Positions 16,862 to 25,740 of a stretch of 64,000 bases of DNA are shown here, in pieces. Within the stretch, counting starts at the first letter, position 1. Every line of letters starts with the position of its first letter. Origin of the DNA: Mycolicibacterium cosmeticum (lineage in GTDB: Bacteria; Actinomycetota; Actinomycetes; Mycobacteriales; Mycobacteriaceae); assembly GCA_016197365.1 (NCBI GenBank), contig JACPVS010000006.1:434001-498000 (forward strand), in the 5' to 3' direction. Made by a program: the position numbers and the translations under genes. The notes beneath the pieces are model-generated. The model was given only the letters and a program-made list of their open reading frames with translations, was not told the DNA's origin and did no database searches.

Positions 16862-18363
16862 CCGCTCTGACCAACAAACCTGACATCACCTTCGCCGATC
16901 TCGGCGTGCGCGAAGAGATCGTGCGTGCCCTCTCCGAGAGTGGCAAGGAACACCCCTTCGCCATTCAGGAACTCACCATGCCGCTGGCGCTGGCCGGCGA
17001 CGACCTGATCGGCCAGGCCCGCACCGGCATGGGTAAGACCCTCGCGTTCGGTGTCCCCCTGCTGCACCGGGTCTCCACCGATGAGACCCGCCCCCTGACC
17101 GGCGCCCCCCGCGCGCTGATCGTCGTCCCCACCCGTGAGCTGTGCCTGCAGGTCTTCGAGGACCTGACCACCGCCGCCAAGTACGTCCCCGGCCCCGACG
17201 GCCGCAAGCTGAAGGTCACCGCCATCTACGGCGGACGCCCCTACGAGCCGCAGATCGAGGCCCTGCAGAAGGGCGTCGACGTCGTCGTCGGCACCCCGGG
17301 CCGGCTTCTGGACCTGGCCCAGCAGAACCACCTGCAGCTCGGTGGGCTCTCGGTGCTGGTGCTCGACGAGGCCGACGAGATGCTGGACCTGGGCTTCCTG
17401 CCCGACATCGAGCGCATCCTGCGGCTCACCCCCGACACGCGCCAGGCCATGCTGTTCTCGGCGACCATGCCGGACCCGATCATCACGCTGGCCCGCACCT
17501 TCATGAATCAGCCGACCCACATCCGGGCCGAGGCACCGATGTCGTCGCAGACCCACGACACCACCGAGCAGTTCGCCTACCGCGCGCACGCGCTGGACAA
17601 GGTGGAGATGGTCAGCCGGATCCTGCAGGCCGAGGGCCGCGGCGCCACGATCATCTTCACCCGCACCAAGCGCACCGCGCAGAAGGTTGCCGACGAACTG
17701 AACGAGCGCGGGTTCAAGGTCGGCGCCGTGCACGGCGACCTCGGCCAGATCGCGCGTGAGAAGGCCCTCAAGGGTTTCCGTAACGGTGATGTCGACGTGT
17801 TGGTGGCCACCGACGTGGCTGCCCGCGGTATCGACATCGACAACATCACCCACGTCATCAACTTCCAGATCCCCGAAGACGAGCAGGCCTACGTGCACCG
17901 CATCGGGCGCACCGGCCGCGCGGGCAAGACCGGCATCGCCGTGACCCTGGTCGACTGGGACGAACTGCCCCGCTGGACCACGATCGACAAGGCCCTGGGA
18001 CTCGACACCCCCGATCCCGCCGAGACCTACTCCAACTCGCCGCACCTGTACGCCGAGCTGAACATCCCGGCCGAGGCCAAGGGTTCGATCGCAGCCCCGC
18101 GCAAGCCCAAGGCCCGCACCGACGAGGGTGGCGAGCGCGCCGAGAAGACCGAGCGCCCGGCCAGCACCCGCAACCGTCGTCGTACCCGCGGCGGCGGCCA
18201 GGGCGCATCCGGCCATCCCGAGCAGGTCGACGGTGCCGCGCTGAACGACGGCGCCGGTGCCAGCGGTGAGACCGCCGACGAGGGCAGCGGCGAGACCGGT
18301 GGCGCCCCCAAGCGCCGGCGCCGTCGTCGTCCGCGCAAGGCCGCGACCCCCGCCGCCGGCTAG
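16858..18363 (+). CDS. rhlE: DEAD-box ATP-dependent RNA helicase RhlE
   Basis: A 501-residue DEAD-box helicase. Motif I is ARTGMGKT (54-61), motif II is LDEADEML with DEAD at about 170-173, motif III is SAT, and motif VI is HRIGRTGRAGK near 347. Beyond about 410 there is a low-complexity tail with RNRRRTRGGG and KRRRRRRPRK basic patches, typical of RNA-binding tails. It unwinds structured RNA in ribosome assembly and mRNA turnover and is the Rv3211 homologue. A long upstream leader suggests post-transcriptional control. The next gene begins at the base after its stop. Confidence 0.93.
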   Translation: MTALTNKPDITFADLGVREEIVRALSESGKEHPFAIQELTMPLALAGDDLIGQARTGMGKTLAFGVPLLHRVSTDETRPLTGAPRALIVVPTRELCLQVFEDLTTAAKYVPGPDGRKLKVTAIYGGRPYEPQIEALQKGVDVVVGTPGRLLDLAQQNHLQLGGLSVLVLDEADEMLDLGFLPDIERILRLTPDTRQAMLFSATMPDPIITLARTFMNQPTHIRAEAPMSSQTHDTTEQFAYRAHALDKVEMVSRILQAEGRGATIIFTRTKRTAQKVADELNERGFKVGAVHGDLGQIAREKALKGFRNGDVDVLVATDVAARGIDIDNITHVINFQIPEDEQAYVHRIGRTGRAGKTGIAVTLVDWDELPRWTTIDKALGLDTPDPAETYSNSPHLYAELNIPAEAKGSIAAPRKPKARTDEGGERAEKTERPASTRNRRRTRGGGQGASGHPEQVDGAALNDGAGASGETADEGSGETGGAPKRRRRRRPRKAATPAAG

Positions 18364-19584
18364 ATGCCCGCACTCCTTCCGCCGGAGCGCCGCACCCGCG
18401 GCGACATGGTGGCAGCCGCGGCGATCGTGGTGGTGGTGGCGGTGGTGGCCGCGCTGATCTGGTGGACCAGCGATGCGCGGGCCACGATCAGCACCCCTGC
18501 CGCGTCACCGGTGCCGAGCCTCAAACCCGCCACGAAGGTGCCGGACACGCTGCGCGAGCTCTGGTCGGCGCCGAGCGCCAAGACGACACAGCCCCTGGTG
18601 ATCTCCGGTGCCGTCGTCACCGGCGACCGCCGCGAGGTCGTCGGGCACGATCCGGCGGGCGGGGCCACGCTGTGGTCGTATGCCCGCGATCTCGAGCTGT
18701 GCGGAGTGACTTCGGTCTACCAGTACGCCGTCGCGGTGTACCCGGACAACCGGGGCTGCGGGCAGGTCAGCACCATCGACGCCCAGACCGGGCGTCGTGG
18801 CCCCACCCGCTCCGCCTACGCCGACCCCGACGTCACGCTGTCCTCCGACGGCAGCACGGTGCTCTCCGCCGGCGACAGCCGCCTGGAGCAGTGGCGTTCG
18901 GACATGGTGCGCACGCTCAGCTGGGGCACGCTGGACGCCCGCATCAAACCCGATGTGCCGCAGGATCCGCTGTGCCGGCTGGTGTCCGCCGCGGCCAGCT
19001 CATCGCAGGTCTCGGTGTTGGAAGCCTGCCCCAATCAGGCCGATATGCGCCTGTCGCTGCTGACGCCGTCGGATGAAGAGGACACCCCGACGACGAAATT
19101 CGAGCAGCAGCCCGGTGTTTCGGTCGACTCCGACGCACGCGTGATCGCGGTGTCCGACACCACCACTGCGGTGTATGTGCCGACCCCCAAGCCGGCCGTG
19201 AACGTCGTCGACGACACCGGGACGGTGATAGCGAGCACCCTGTTGAACCAGGCGGTCTCCCCCAAGGCTGCGGTATCGCACCCCGGCGACCTGATCACCT
19301 GGTGGACCGGCGATTCGGTGCTGGTGTTCGACGCGAACCACCTGCGCTACAAGTACACGGTGGCCCCGTCCGGAGCGAACGCGGCCGTCGGACCCGCCAC
19401 CCTGATGGCCGGCGAGCTGCTGGTGCCGGTCACCTCGGGGTATGACGTGTTCAATCCCGAAACCGGCGCGGGCGTGCGCCATATCGACCTCAAGCGCCCG
19501 CCGTCGCAGGACCCCGTGATTCCCGCGGCCGCCGGCTCGACGCTGCTGGAGCAGCGCGGCGGCACCCTGGTTGCGCTGGGTTAG
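18364..19584 (+). CDS. membrane-anchored beta-propeller-like protein (Rv3212 homologue)
   Basis: A 406-residue protein with a short cytosolic N-terminus, one transmembrane helix (MVAAAAIVVVVAVVAALIWW, 15-34) and a large extracytoplasmic domain. The repeated motifs VVTGDRREVVGHDPAGGATLWSY and LITWWTGDSVLVFDANHLRYKY resemble PQQ/WD-type propeller blades. No catalytic residues are recognised. It begins immediately after the rhlE stop and ends one base before the convergent ParA-like gene. Function is unknown; in M. tuberculosis it is also next to rhlE. Confidence 0.8.
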   Translation: MPALLPPERRTRGDMVAAAAIVVVVAVVAALIWWTSDARATISTPAASPVPSLKPATKVPDTLRELWSAPSAKTTQPLVISGAVVTGDRREVVGHDPAGGATLWSYARDLELCGVTSVYQYAVAVYPDNRGCGQVSTIDAQTGRRGPTRSAYADPDVTLSSDGSTVLSAGDSRLEQWRSDMVRTLSWGTLDARIKPDVPQDPLCRLVSAAASSSQVSVLEACPNQADMRLSLLTPSDEEDTPTTKFEQQPGVSVDSDARVIAVSDTTTAVYVPTPKPAVNVVDDTGTVIASTLLNQAVSPKAAVSHPGDLITWWTGDSVLVFDANHLRYKYTVAPSGANAAVGPATLMAGELLVPVTSGYDVFNPETGAGVRHIDLKRPPSQDPVIPAAAGSTLLEQRGGTLVALG

Positions 19585-20379
19585 TCAGACCTCGGGCGTG
19601 AACGTCGCCAGCGCCTTGCCCGACTTCCAGTGCCGCAGCAGGGCGGTGGCCAGTTCGCGATAAGCGTTGGCGCCCTTGTTCTTCCGCCCCGCCAGGACCG
19701 ACGCGCCGGAAGCGCTGGCCTCGGCGAACCGCACCGTCCGCGGGATCGGCGGTGCGAGCACCGGCAGGTTGTAGCGGTCGACGACATCGAACAACACGTC
19801 GCGGCTGTGGGTGGTGCGCGAGTCGTACAGCGTGGGCAACGCGCCGAGCAGTTTGAGGTCCGGGTTGGTGATCTGCTGGACGTCGTCGATGGTGCGCAGG
19901 AACTGCCCGACGCCGCGGTGCGCCAAGGTCTCACACTGCAGCGGCACGATCACCTCGTCGGCGGCGGTCAGACCGTTGAGCGTCAACACACCCAGGGATG
20001 GCGGGCAGTCGATGATGATCACATCGAATTGGTCCGCGACCTTGGCCAGTGCCCTTTTGAGCGCGTATTCGCGGCCGGCCCGCATCAGCAGCATCGCCTC
20101 GGCACCGGCCAGGTCGATGTTGGCGGGCAGCACCGTCATGCCCTCGGCGGCAGTCACCAGCGCGGCATTGGGCTCCACGTCACCGAGCAGCACCTCATGG
20201 ATGGAGACCGCGAGGTCGTCGGGGTCCTGGCCCAGGGAGAACGTCAGACAGCCCTGCGGGTCCAGGTCCACCAGCAGCACCCGCTGCTTCTGCTCGACGA
20301 AGGCAGCACCCAGCGACGCCACCGTCGTCGTCTTGGCAACCCCACCCTTTTGATTGGCGACCGCTAATACTCGCGTCAC
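19585..20379 (-). CDS. ParA/Soj-like ATPase (Rv3213c homologue)
   Basis: A 264-residue ParA-family ATPase. The deviant Walker A motif KGGVAKTT lies at 11-18, with LLVDLDPQG (Walker A') and DVIIIDCPPSLG (Walker B) following. The second Lys of the usual KGGxGKT is present, but the Gly before it is Ala15. There is no adjacent parB, so this is an orphan that may position protein cargo rather than segregate the chromosome. GTG 20379 is chosen; the frame extends upstream into non-coding sequence. It is divergent from gpm2 with a 58-base gap. Confidence 0.87.
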   Translation of the reverse strand: MTRVLAVANQKGGVAKTTTVASLGAAFVEQKQRVLLVDLDPQGCLTFSLGQDPDDLAVSIHEVLLGDVEPNAALVTAAEGMTVLPANIDLAGAEAMLLMRAGREYALKRALAKVADQFDVIIIDCPPSLGVLTLNGLTAADEVIVPLQCETLAHRGVGQFLRTIDDVQQITNPDLKLLGALPTLYDSRTTHSRDVLFDVVDRYNLPVLAPPIPRTVRFAEASASGASVLAGRKNKGANAYRELATALLRHWKSGKALATFTPEV

Positions 20380-20437
20380 ACCACCATCCAAGCACGCGGC
20401 CGTCCGATCCGGCCCGCCGTGGGGCAGAATCCCTACG

Positions 20438-21049
20438 GTGACCGTCCAACAGCACCGGCTGTTTCTGCTTCGGCACGGCGAGACCGAATGGTCCAAGAGC
20501 GGCAAGCACACCGGGCGCACCGATCTCGAGCTCACCGACACCGGGCGCCAACAGGCCAAGCTCGCCGCTGAGGCGTTGAGTGATCTGCAACTGCGCGATC
20601 TGCTGGTGGTGAGCAGTCCGCGTACGCGCGCCCTGGTGACCGCCGAGCTGGCCGGGCTGACCGTCGGCGAAGTCTCTCCCCTGCTGGCCGAATGGGATTA
20701 CGGCGACTACGAGGGGCTCACCACACCGGAGATCCGGCAGACGGTGCCCGACTGGACGGTGTGGACCCACCCCTGCCCGGGCGGCGAGACCATCGGCGAT
20801 GTCACCGCACGGGCCGACGCGGCGGTGGCGCTGGCCCTGGACAACATGGCCGACCGTGACGTGGTGTTCGTCGGGCACGGGCACTTCTCCCGCTCGATGC
20901 TGAGCCGGTGGATCGAACTGCCGGTCTCCGAGGGCATCCGGCTGTCGATGGCGGCGGCCTCCATCGCGGTGTGCGGATTCGAGCACGGCGTACGCCAGAT
21001 CACCGCACTGGGCTTGACCGGCCACGTCAACCCGTGTCTGCCGGCGTGA
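20438..21049 (+). CDS. gpm2: histidine-phosphatase-family acid phosphatase (Gpm2 / Rv3214)
   Basis: A 203-residue member of the phosphoglycerate mutase-like histidine phosphatases. The phospho-acceptor motif is LLRHGETEW (His13), and a second His is in VFVGHGHFS. The M. tuberculosis homologue, of the same length, was shown to be an acid phosphatase rather than a mutase. GTG 20438 matches that length. The stop overlaps the entC start (GTGA), so the two are translationally coupled. Its physiological substrate is open. Confidence 0.87.
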   Translation: MTVQQHRLFLLRHGETEWSKSGKHTGRTDLELTDTGRQQAKLAAEALSDLQLRDLLVVSSPRTRALVTAELAGLTVGEVSPLLAEWDYGDYEGLTTPEIRQTVPDWTVWTHPCPGGETIGDVTARADAAVALALDNMADRDVVFVGHGHFSRSMLSRWIELPVSEGIRLSMAAASIAVCGFEHGVRQITALGLTGHVNPCLPA

Positions 21050-22116
21050 CGCCGTCGTTCGTACTGTCCGGACCGTCAGGCACCGTACTGGCCGACGGAG
21101 CCATCCGGCACTACCCTCGGATCCCGGACGCGCAGGAGGCACTGCGAGCCGGCGATACGCCTGTTGTGTTGGGCGCGTTGCCTTTTGACCTGCACGGGCC
21201 TGCCGCCCTGTTCACCCCCGAGCGGGTGGATTTCGCGAGTGCGCTGCCGGACTGGCCGGTGACCGCCGCCCCGGCCGTGCTCACCCGCGAGACGCTGCCG
21301 CCCGGTGAGGTACACCGGGCCCGGGTCACCGAAGCGGTGCGCAGGCTGCGCGAATCAGCCCTGGACAAGGTGGTGCTGGCCCGCGCGCTCAAACTGACCG
21401 CCGACGGCGCCTGGGATCCGCGCTCGGTGCTGCGCCGCCTGGCCGGCGCCGATCCGGCGGCTACCGTCTACCTGGCAGACCTCGGTGCGGCAGGCACCCT
21501 GGTGGGCGCCAGCCCTGAGCTTCTGGTGGCGCGCGAGGGCGACACGGTCAGCTGCCGGCCGTTCGCCGGATCTGCCCCCCGCTCCGAGGACCCCGCGACC
21601 GATGCGGCCAACGCCGCCGGCCTGGCCTCTTCGGGCAAGAACCGTCGCGAGCATGCGTTCGTCGTCGACGTCATGCGCGCGGCGCTGGACCCGTTGTGTG
21701 TGGACCTGCAGATCGCCACCGAACCCGAATTGCACGCCACCGACGCGCTGTGGCATCTGAGCACACCGATCCGCGGACGGTTGCGCGAAAGTAGCACCAC
21801 CGCTTTGGATCTCGCCTTGGTGCTGCATCCCACCCCTGCGGTGGGCGGCGTGCCCACCGATGCGGCAACCGCCCTGATCGCCGAACTCGAGGGTGATCGC
21901 GGATTCTATGCGGGCGCGGTGGGCTGGTGTGACGCCCGCGGCGACGGCCGGTGGGTGGTGTCGATCCGTTGTGCGGTGCTGTCCACGGACCGCCGCACGG
22001 CACTGGCACACGCCGGGGGCGGGATCGTCGCCGAATCCGATCCCGATGACGAAGTCGACGAGACCACCACCAAATTCCGGACGATCCTCACGGGGCTGGG
22101 AGCACAGAATGTCTGA
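21046..22116 (+). CDS. entC: isochorismate synthase
   Basis: A 356-residue chorismate-binding enzyme. The chorismate-utilising fold is marked by KVVLARALKL, GASPELLVAREGD, SSGKNRREHAFVVD, LHPTPAVGGVPTDAA and GDRGFYAGAVGW. It converts chorismate to isochorismate for menaquinone and possibly salicylate-derived siderophores. GTG 21046 overlaps the gpm2 stop, and its own stop overlaps the following acetyltransferase by eight bases, so the three genes form one operon. It matches Rv3215. Confidence 0.9.
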   Translation: MTPSFVLSGPSGTVLADGAIRHYPRIPDAQEALRAGDTPVVLGALPFDLHGPAALFTPERVDFASALPDWPVTAAPAVLTRETLPPGEVHRARVTEAVRRLRESALDKVVLARALKLTADGAWDPRSVLRRLAGADPAATVYLADLGAAGTLVGASPELLVAREGDTVSCRPFAGSAPRSEDPATDAANAAGLASSGKNRREHAFVVDVMRAALDPLCVDLQIATEPELHATDALWHLSTPIRGRLRESSTTALDLALVLHPTPAVGGVPTDAATALIAELEGDRGFYAGAVGWCDARGDGRWVVSIRCAVLSTDRRTALAHAGGGIVAESDPDDEVDETTTKFRTILTGLGAQNV

Positions 22117-22597
22117 GTTGATCCGCTGGGCCGTACCCGGCGACGAGCCCGAGATCGTCGCGATGATCCAGGAGCTCGCCGAGTTCGAGAAGGCTTCCGA
22201 CGAGTGCACCGTCACCGAGACGCTTTTGCATGCCGCCCTTTTCGGGCCGCAACCGGTGGCCTACGCCCACGTGATCGAGATCGACGGGCAGGCCGCGGCC
22301 ACTGCGGTGTGGTTCCTGAACTTCTCCACCTGGGACGGGGTGACCGGGATCTACTTGGAGGACCTGTTCGTGCGTCCGGCCTTCCGTCGGCGCGGCCTGG
22401 CCCGGAAGTTGTTGGCCACCTTGGCCGACGAATGCGTGCGGCGCGGCGGCACGCGGCTGTCCTGGGCGGTGCTGAACTGGAATGTCAACGCCATCGCCCT
22501 GTACGACGCGGTCGGCGGCAAACCGCAGAACGAGTGGACCACCTACCGGGTGTCGGGCCCGGAACTCACGGCGCTGGCCGGCGAGGTTCAGTCCTGA
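22109..22597 (+). CDS. GNAT-family N-acetyltransferase (Rv3216 homologue)
   Basis: A 162-residue single GNAT domain with the acetyl-CoA-binding segment LFVRPAFRRRGLARKLL (motif A, R-x-x-x-G-x-A) and the WAVLNWNVNAIALYDAVGG motif B. The sequence resembles diamine/spermidine acetyltransferase-like GNATs (EDLFVRPAFR). ATG 22109 overlaps the entC 3' end. Its stop region overlaps the convergent membrane protein gene by ten bases. The substrate is unknown. Confidence 0.85.
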   Translation: MSELIRWAVPGDEPEIVAMIQELAEFEKASDECTVTETLLHAALFGPQPVAYAHVIEIDGQAAATAVWFLNFSTWDGVTGIYLEDLFVRPAFRRRGLARKLLATLADECVRRGGTRLSWAVLNWNVNAIALYDAVGGKPQNEWTTYRVSGPELTALAGEVQS

Positions 22598-22974
22598 CCT
22601 GTGGTCCACTGCACGGCCGACGGGCTGAACAGCATGCCCAGGGTGACCAATGCCAGCCCCGCCACCGCGATCCCGTACGCCACCTGGTGTGAGGTGAAGA
22701 CGTACCACGCGACGCCGAGTAGCAGAAGATTGGCGAACACACCGATCCCGCGGCCCCAGCGCCTGCCGGTGATCAGTGCCCAGCCACCGGCGAACAGCCC
22801 CGCGCCCATGATCGCGAACCAGCCCGCGGTGGCATAGGAGTTGAACCCCTGGGTGTGCTTGTCGGTGCCGCCGGTGGCCAGCACCGCCAGCACGACGGCG
22901 ACCACGATGGCGGTCACCGCTTCCGCGGCCACCAGAAAACCGGCGTAGCGGACGATCGGGGGCTGCAGGCTCAT
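22588..22974 (-). CDS. integral membrane protein (Rv3217c homologue)
   Basis: A 128-residue protein with four predicted membrane helices (FLVAAEAVTAIVVAVVLAVLA, GWFAIMGAGLFAGGWALI, IGVFANLLLLGVAWYVF, GIAVAGLALVTLGMLF). No functional motif is recognised. ATG 22974 overlaps the stop of the upstream dehydroquinase (ATGA), so the two are coupled here. In M. tuberculosis the same membrane protein lacks that partner. Confidence 0.8.
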   Translation of the reverse strand: MSLQPPIVRYAGFLVAAEAVTAIVVAVVLAVLATGGTDKHTQGFNSYATAGWFAIMGAGLFAGGWALITGRRWGRGIGVFANLLLLGVAWYVFTSHQVAYGIAVAGLALVTLGMLFSPSAVQWTTGQD

Positions 22975-23411
22975 GCCAGCGTGGCGGCGAGGTGACGCAC
23001 CGCGTATTCGTACCCGGCGGGGCCCGCCCCTGCGATGACGGCGTCGACCACTCCCGAGACGAAGGAGTGGTGCCGGAATTCCTCGCGGGCGTGGATGTTG
23101 CTCAGGTGCACCTCCACGACCGGCAGTTCGACCGAGGACAGCGCATCGCGGATGGCGATCGAGGTGTGGCTGTAGGCACCCGGATTGATGATGATGCCCG
23201 CACATTCGCCGCGCGCGGCGTGGATGGCGTCGATCAGGGCGCCCTCGTGATTGCTCTGGACGGCACGCACCGCGAATCCGAACTCGGTGGCCAGGGCGGT
23301 CACCGAGGCCTCGATCTCGGGCAGCGTGGTGGCGCCGTAAACCTCGGGCTGCCGGGTGCCCAGCAGGTTCAGGTTCGGCCCGTTGACGAGCAGCAGCACA
23401 CGTTCGGTCAC
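22971..23411 (-). CDS. aroQ: type II 3-dehydroquinate dehydratase
   Basis: A 146-residue type II dehydroquinase. The flexible active-site loop is GTRQPEVYGATT with Arg20 and Tyr25. The conserved SNHEGALIDAIHAA and NPGAYSHTSIAIRDAL segments follow, with VEVHLSNIHAREEFRHHS near the end. It dehydrates 3-dehydroquinate in the shikimate pathway or in quinate catabolism. It is not beside other aro genes, so it may be an additional copy. GTG 23411 lies six bases after a TACCGT box (see 23418-23423), suggesting a leaderless mRNA. Confidence 0.9.
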   Translation of the reverse strand: MTERVLLLVNGPNLNLLGTRQPEVYGATTLPEIEASVTALATEFGFAVRAVQSNHEGALIDAIHAARGECAGIIINPGAYSHTSIAIRDALSSVELPVVEVHLSNIHAREEFRHHSFVSGVVDAVIAGAGPAGYEYAVRHLAATLA

Positions 23412-23417
23412 GCTCGT

Positions 23418-23423
23418 ACGGTA
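23418..23423 (-). promoter_or_regulatory. candidate leaderless -10 box for aroQ
   Basis: On the minus strand TACCGT (TANNNT) ends six bases before GTG 23411, the spacing expected when transcription begins at the start codon. Confidence 0.4.
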
Positions 23424-23503
23424 CCGCTCATTTCCCGATCGGAAACGCGCCGGTGTCGCAATGCGTGATTTACAGCACGCCCGCGGTGCCGTTGCATGGA
23501 CCC

Positions 23504-24562
23504 ATGACGATCAGCGTGGCCGAACGCGCCGAACTGCGATCAGCGGTGCGCGACCTGCTTTCCAGCCAGGCGCCCGGCGAGTTCGACCCGGATCTGTGGC
23601 GGAAGCTGGCCGCGCAGGGAGTGGCGGGCCTGCTGGTGGACACCGAGTACGGCGGGGTGGGCCTGGGCGCCGGCGAGTTGGAGGCGGTGGCCGAGGAGAC
23701 CGGTGCAGCGCTGCTAGCCGCTCCGTTTCTGGGCAGCGCGGTGCTCACGACCGCACTGATCGCGGCGGCCGGCAGCGAGGACGACCGCGCCCGGCTGCTG
23801 CCCGGCCTGGCCGACGGCACCCGGATCGGCACCGTCGCGCTGACCGGCGCGGGCGGTACCTGGACCGCAGATGGGGTCGCGGTGCGCGCCGACGGCGACG
23901 CCCTGCACGGCACCGCGCATTACGTCCTGCACGGGCAGGTGGCCGATGTGTTGTTGGTCGCGGCGCGCACCGGTCACGAGATCGGTGTCTTCGAGGTGTC
24001 ATCGGACGCATCCGGCGTGCAGCGCACGGCCGCAACAGTTTTCGACCCCTCGGTGCCGCTGTCCACCTTCACCTTCGACGGCGCGCAGGGCCGCCGCCTC
24101 GGCACCGCCGGATGGGAGGCCATCGCACGGGCACTCGACCTCGCGGTGATCGCACTGGCCGGCGAACAAGCCGGCGGGGCGCGACGGATCTTCGACATCA
24201 CGATCGAATACCTCAAGACCCGGATCCAGTTCGGCCGGCCCATCGGCAGTTTCCAGGCCCTCAAACACATGGCCGCCGACCTGTTGCTGGAGGTCGAGTC
24301 GGCCACCTCGGCGGCCCAGAACGCCGCTACCCAGTTCGATGCGGACCCCGAAAATGCCCGCGCGGCAATCGCACTCGCCGGTTTCGCCTGCGCCCAGGCC
24401 TATCACACCACCACCATGGCGGCCATCCAGATGCACGGCGGGATCGGTTTCACCTGGGAGCATCCGGCGCACCTGTTCCTGCGCCGGGCCCGCACGGGGG
24501 TGCATCTGTTCGGCAGTCCCGCCCAGTTCCGGGAACGCTACCTCGCCGCGAAGGGTGCCTGA
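23504..24562 (+). CDS. acyl-CoA dehydrogenase, first subunit
   Basis: A 352-residue acyl-CoA dehydrogenase-fold protein of the shorter kind often found as one half of heteromeric actinobacterial enzymes. Recognisable segments are the N-terminal helical domain (VAGLLVDTEYGGVGLGAGELEAVAEE), IEYLKTRIQFGRPIGSFQALKHMAADL, and the C-terminal MHGGIGFTWEHPAHLFLRRA. ATG 23504 is chosen; the frame opens upstream without family-like sequence. The next acyl-CoA dehydrogenase starts two bases after its stop, suggesting an alpha2-beta2 complex as in steroid-type FadE pairs (inference). The substrate is unknown. Confidence 0.88.
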   Translation: MTISVAERAELRSAVRDLLSSQAPGEFDPDLWRKLAAQGVAGLLVDTEYGGVGLGAGELEAVAEETGAALLAAPFLGSAVLTTALIAAAGSEDDRARLLPGLADGTRIGTVALTGAGGTWTADGVAVRADGDALHGTAHYVLHGQVADVLLVAARTGHEIGVFEVSSDASGVQRTAATVFDPSVPLSTFTFDGAQGRRLGTAGWEAIARALDLAVIALAGEQAGGARRIFDITIEYLKTRIQFGRPIGSFQALKHMAADLLLEVESATSAAQNAATQFDADPENARAAIALAGFACAQAYHTTTMAAIQMHGGIGFTWEHPAHLFLRRARTGVHLFGSPAQFRERYLAAKGA

Positions 24563-24563
24563 C

Positions 24564-25736
24564 ATGTCCGACTTGCGCACCGAGGTACGCGAATGGCTGG
24601 CCCAGCATTGGACCGGGTTGCCGAAATCCACCGACCCATGGGCCAGTTCGCCGGAGAAGATCGCCTGGCTGGAGAAGGTCCTCGACGCCGGCTTCGCGGT
24701 ACCCACCTACCCCGCCGAGTGGTTCGGCCGCGGGTACCCCAGCGAATTGGCCGCCGTCATCGAGCAGGAATTCCGGGCGGTCAAGGCGCCCGGCGCGCGC
24801 CAGGACAAATACAGCATCCCCGCCAACACCGTGCTCAAGTTCGGCAGTGATGCGATCAAGGCCCAACTGCTGCGCGGCTTTCTGACCGAACGGTCGCGCA
24901 CCTGCCTGCTGTACAGCGAACCCGGCGCCGGATCGGATCTGGCCGCGGTGCGCACCACCGCAGTGCGCGACAGGGACGACTGGGTGATCAACGGTCAGAA
25001 GGTCTGGACCTCCGGCGCGGCGTCCGCCGAGTACGGGCTGCTCATCGCGCGCACCGACTGGGATGTGCCCAAGCACAAGGGCATCAGCTTCTTCATGATC
25101 CCCATGCGCCAGCCCGGGATCGAGGTGCGCCCACTGGTCCAGATCACCGGGGAATCGCATTTCAACGAGGTGTTCATCACCGACGCACGGGTGCCCGACG
25201 CCAACATGCTCGGCGGTGAAGGTAATGGCTGGCGGGTACTCCAAACCGCGCTGGCCTACGAGCGGTCGATCATGGGCGACGCCGGCCGCGGATCCCGTAA
25301 CCGGTCCCGCGCCGACAGCCTGATCGAACTGGCCCGCGACCACGACCGCCTGGACGACCCGGCCATCCGCCGGGAACTGGCGGACGTACTGGCCCTGCGA
25401 GAACTGAACGCTCTCAACAACGCCCGTGCTAAAGCCGAAACAGCACAAGGCACCTCCAGTTCGATCATGTCGCTGGGCAAGCTGGCGATGTCGCGCATCC
25501 TGCATGCGGAGGCCGCGTTGAAGACCGAGCTGATCGGCGCCGAGGCCCTGTTGGCCGGACCCGACAACGCCGAGGCCGACGACGTGAACTTCCTGGCGCT
25601 CAACGCCTTCTTCACCTCCATCGGTGGCGGTACCGACCAGATCCAGCGCAACATCATCGGCGAACGGGTGCTGGGCCTGCCCAAGGAACCCGAAGTGGAC
25701 CGCGACATCCCCTTCCGCCAGGCCCGGCGGAGCTGA
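24564..25736 (+). CDS. acyl-CoA dehydrogenase, second subunit
   Basis: A 390-residue acyl-CoA dehydrogenase with classic FAD and substrate segments: LYSEPGAGSDLAAVRTTAVRD, DWVINGQKVWTSGA, and the C-terminal GGTDQIQRNIIGERVLGLPKEP. In this last motif the common GTxEIQ reads GTDQIQ, a variant seen in many mycobacterial FadE proteins. It pairs with the preceding subunit and lies four bases before the CoA-transferase gene. Together they probably activate and dehydrogenate an unidentified carboxylic acid. Confidence 0.9.
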   Translation: MSDLRTEVREWLAQHWTGLPKSTDPWASSPEKIAWLEKVLDAGFAVPTYPAEWFGRGYPSELAAVIEQEFRAVKAPGARQDKYSIPANTVLKFGSDAIKAQLLRGFLTERSRTCLLYSEPGAGSDLAAVRTTAVRDRDDWVINGQKVWTSGAASAEYGLLIARTDWDVPKHKGISFFMIPMRQPGIEVRPLVQITGESHFNEVFITDARVPDANMLGGEGNGWRVLQTALAYERSIMGDAGRGSRNRSRADSLIELARDHDRLDDPAIRRELADVLALRELNALNNARAKAETAQGTSSSIMSLGKLAMSRILHAEAALKTELIGAEALLAGPDNAEADDVNFLALNAFFTSIGGGTDQIQRNIIGERVLGLPKEPEVDRDIPFRQARRS

Positions 25737-25740
25737 AGGG

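Noticed and set aside
16669..18216. 515-codon open frame antisense to rhlE
   Set aside because: Repetitive Gly/Val/Leu-rich translation typical of the antisense of a GC-rich gene.
24564..25736. GGTDQIQ motif in the second acyl-CoA dehydrogenase as a loss of the catalytic base
   Set aside because: The same variant is common in mycobacterial FadE proteins and the base may lie elsewhere, so inactivity cannot be argued from this motif.
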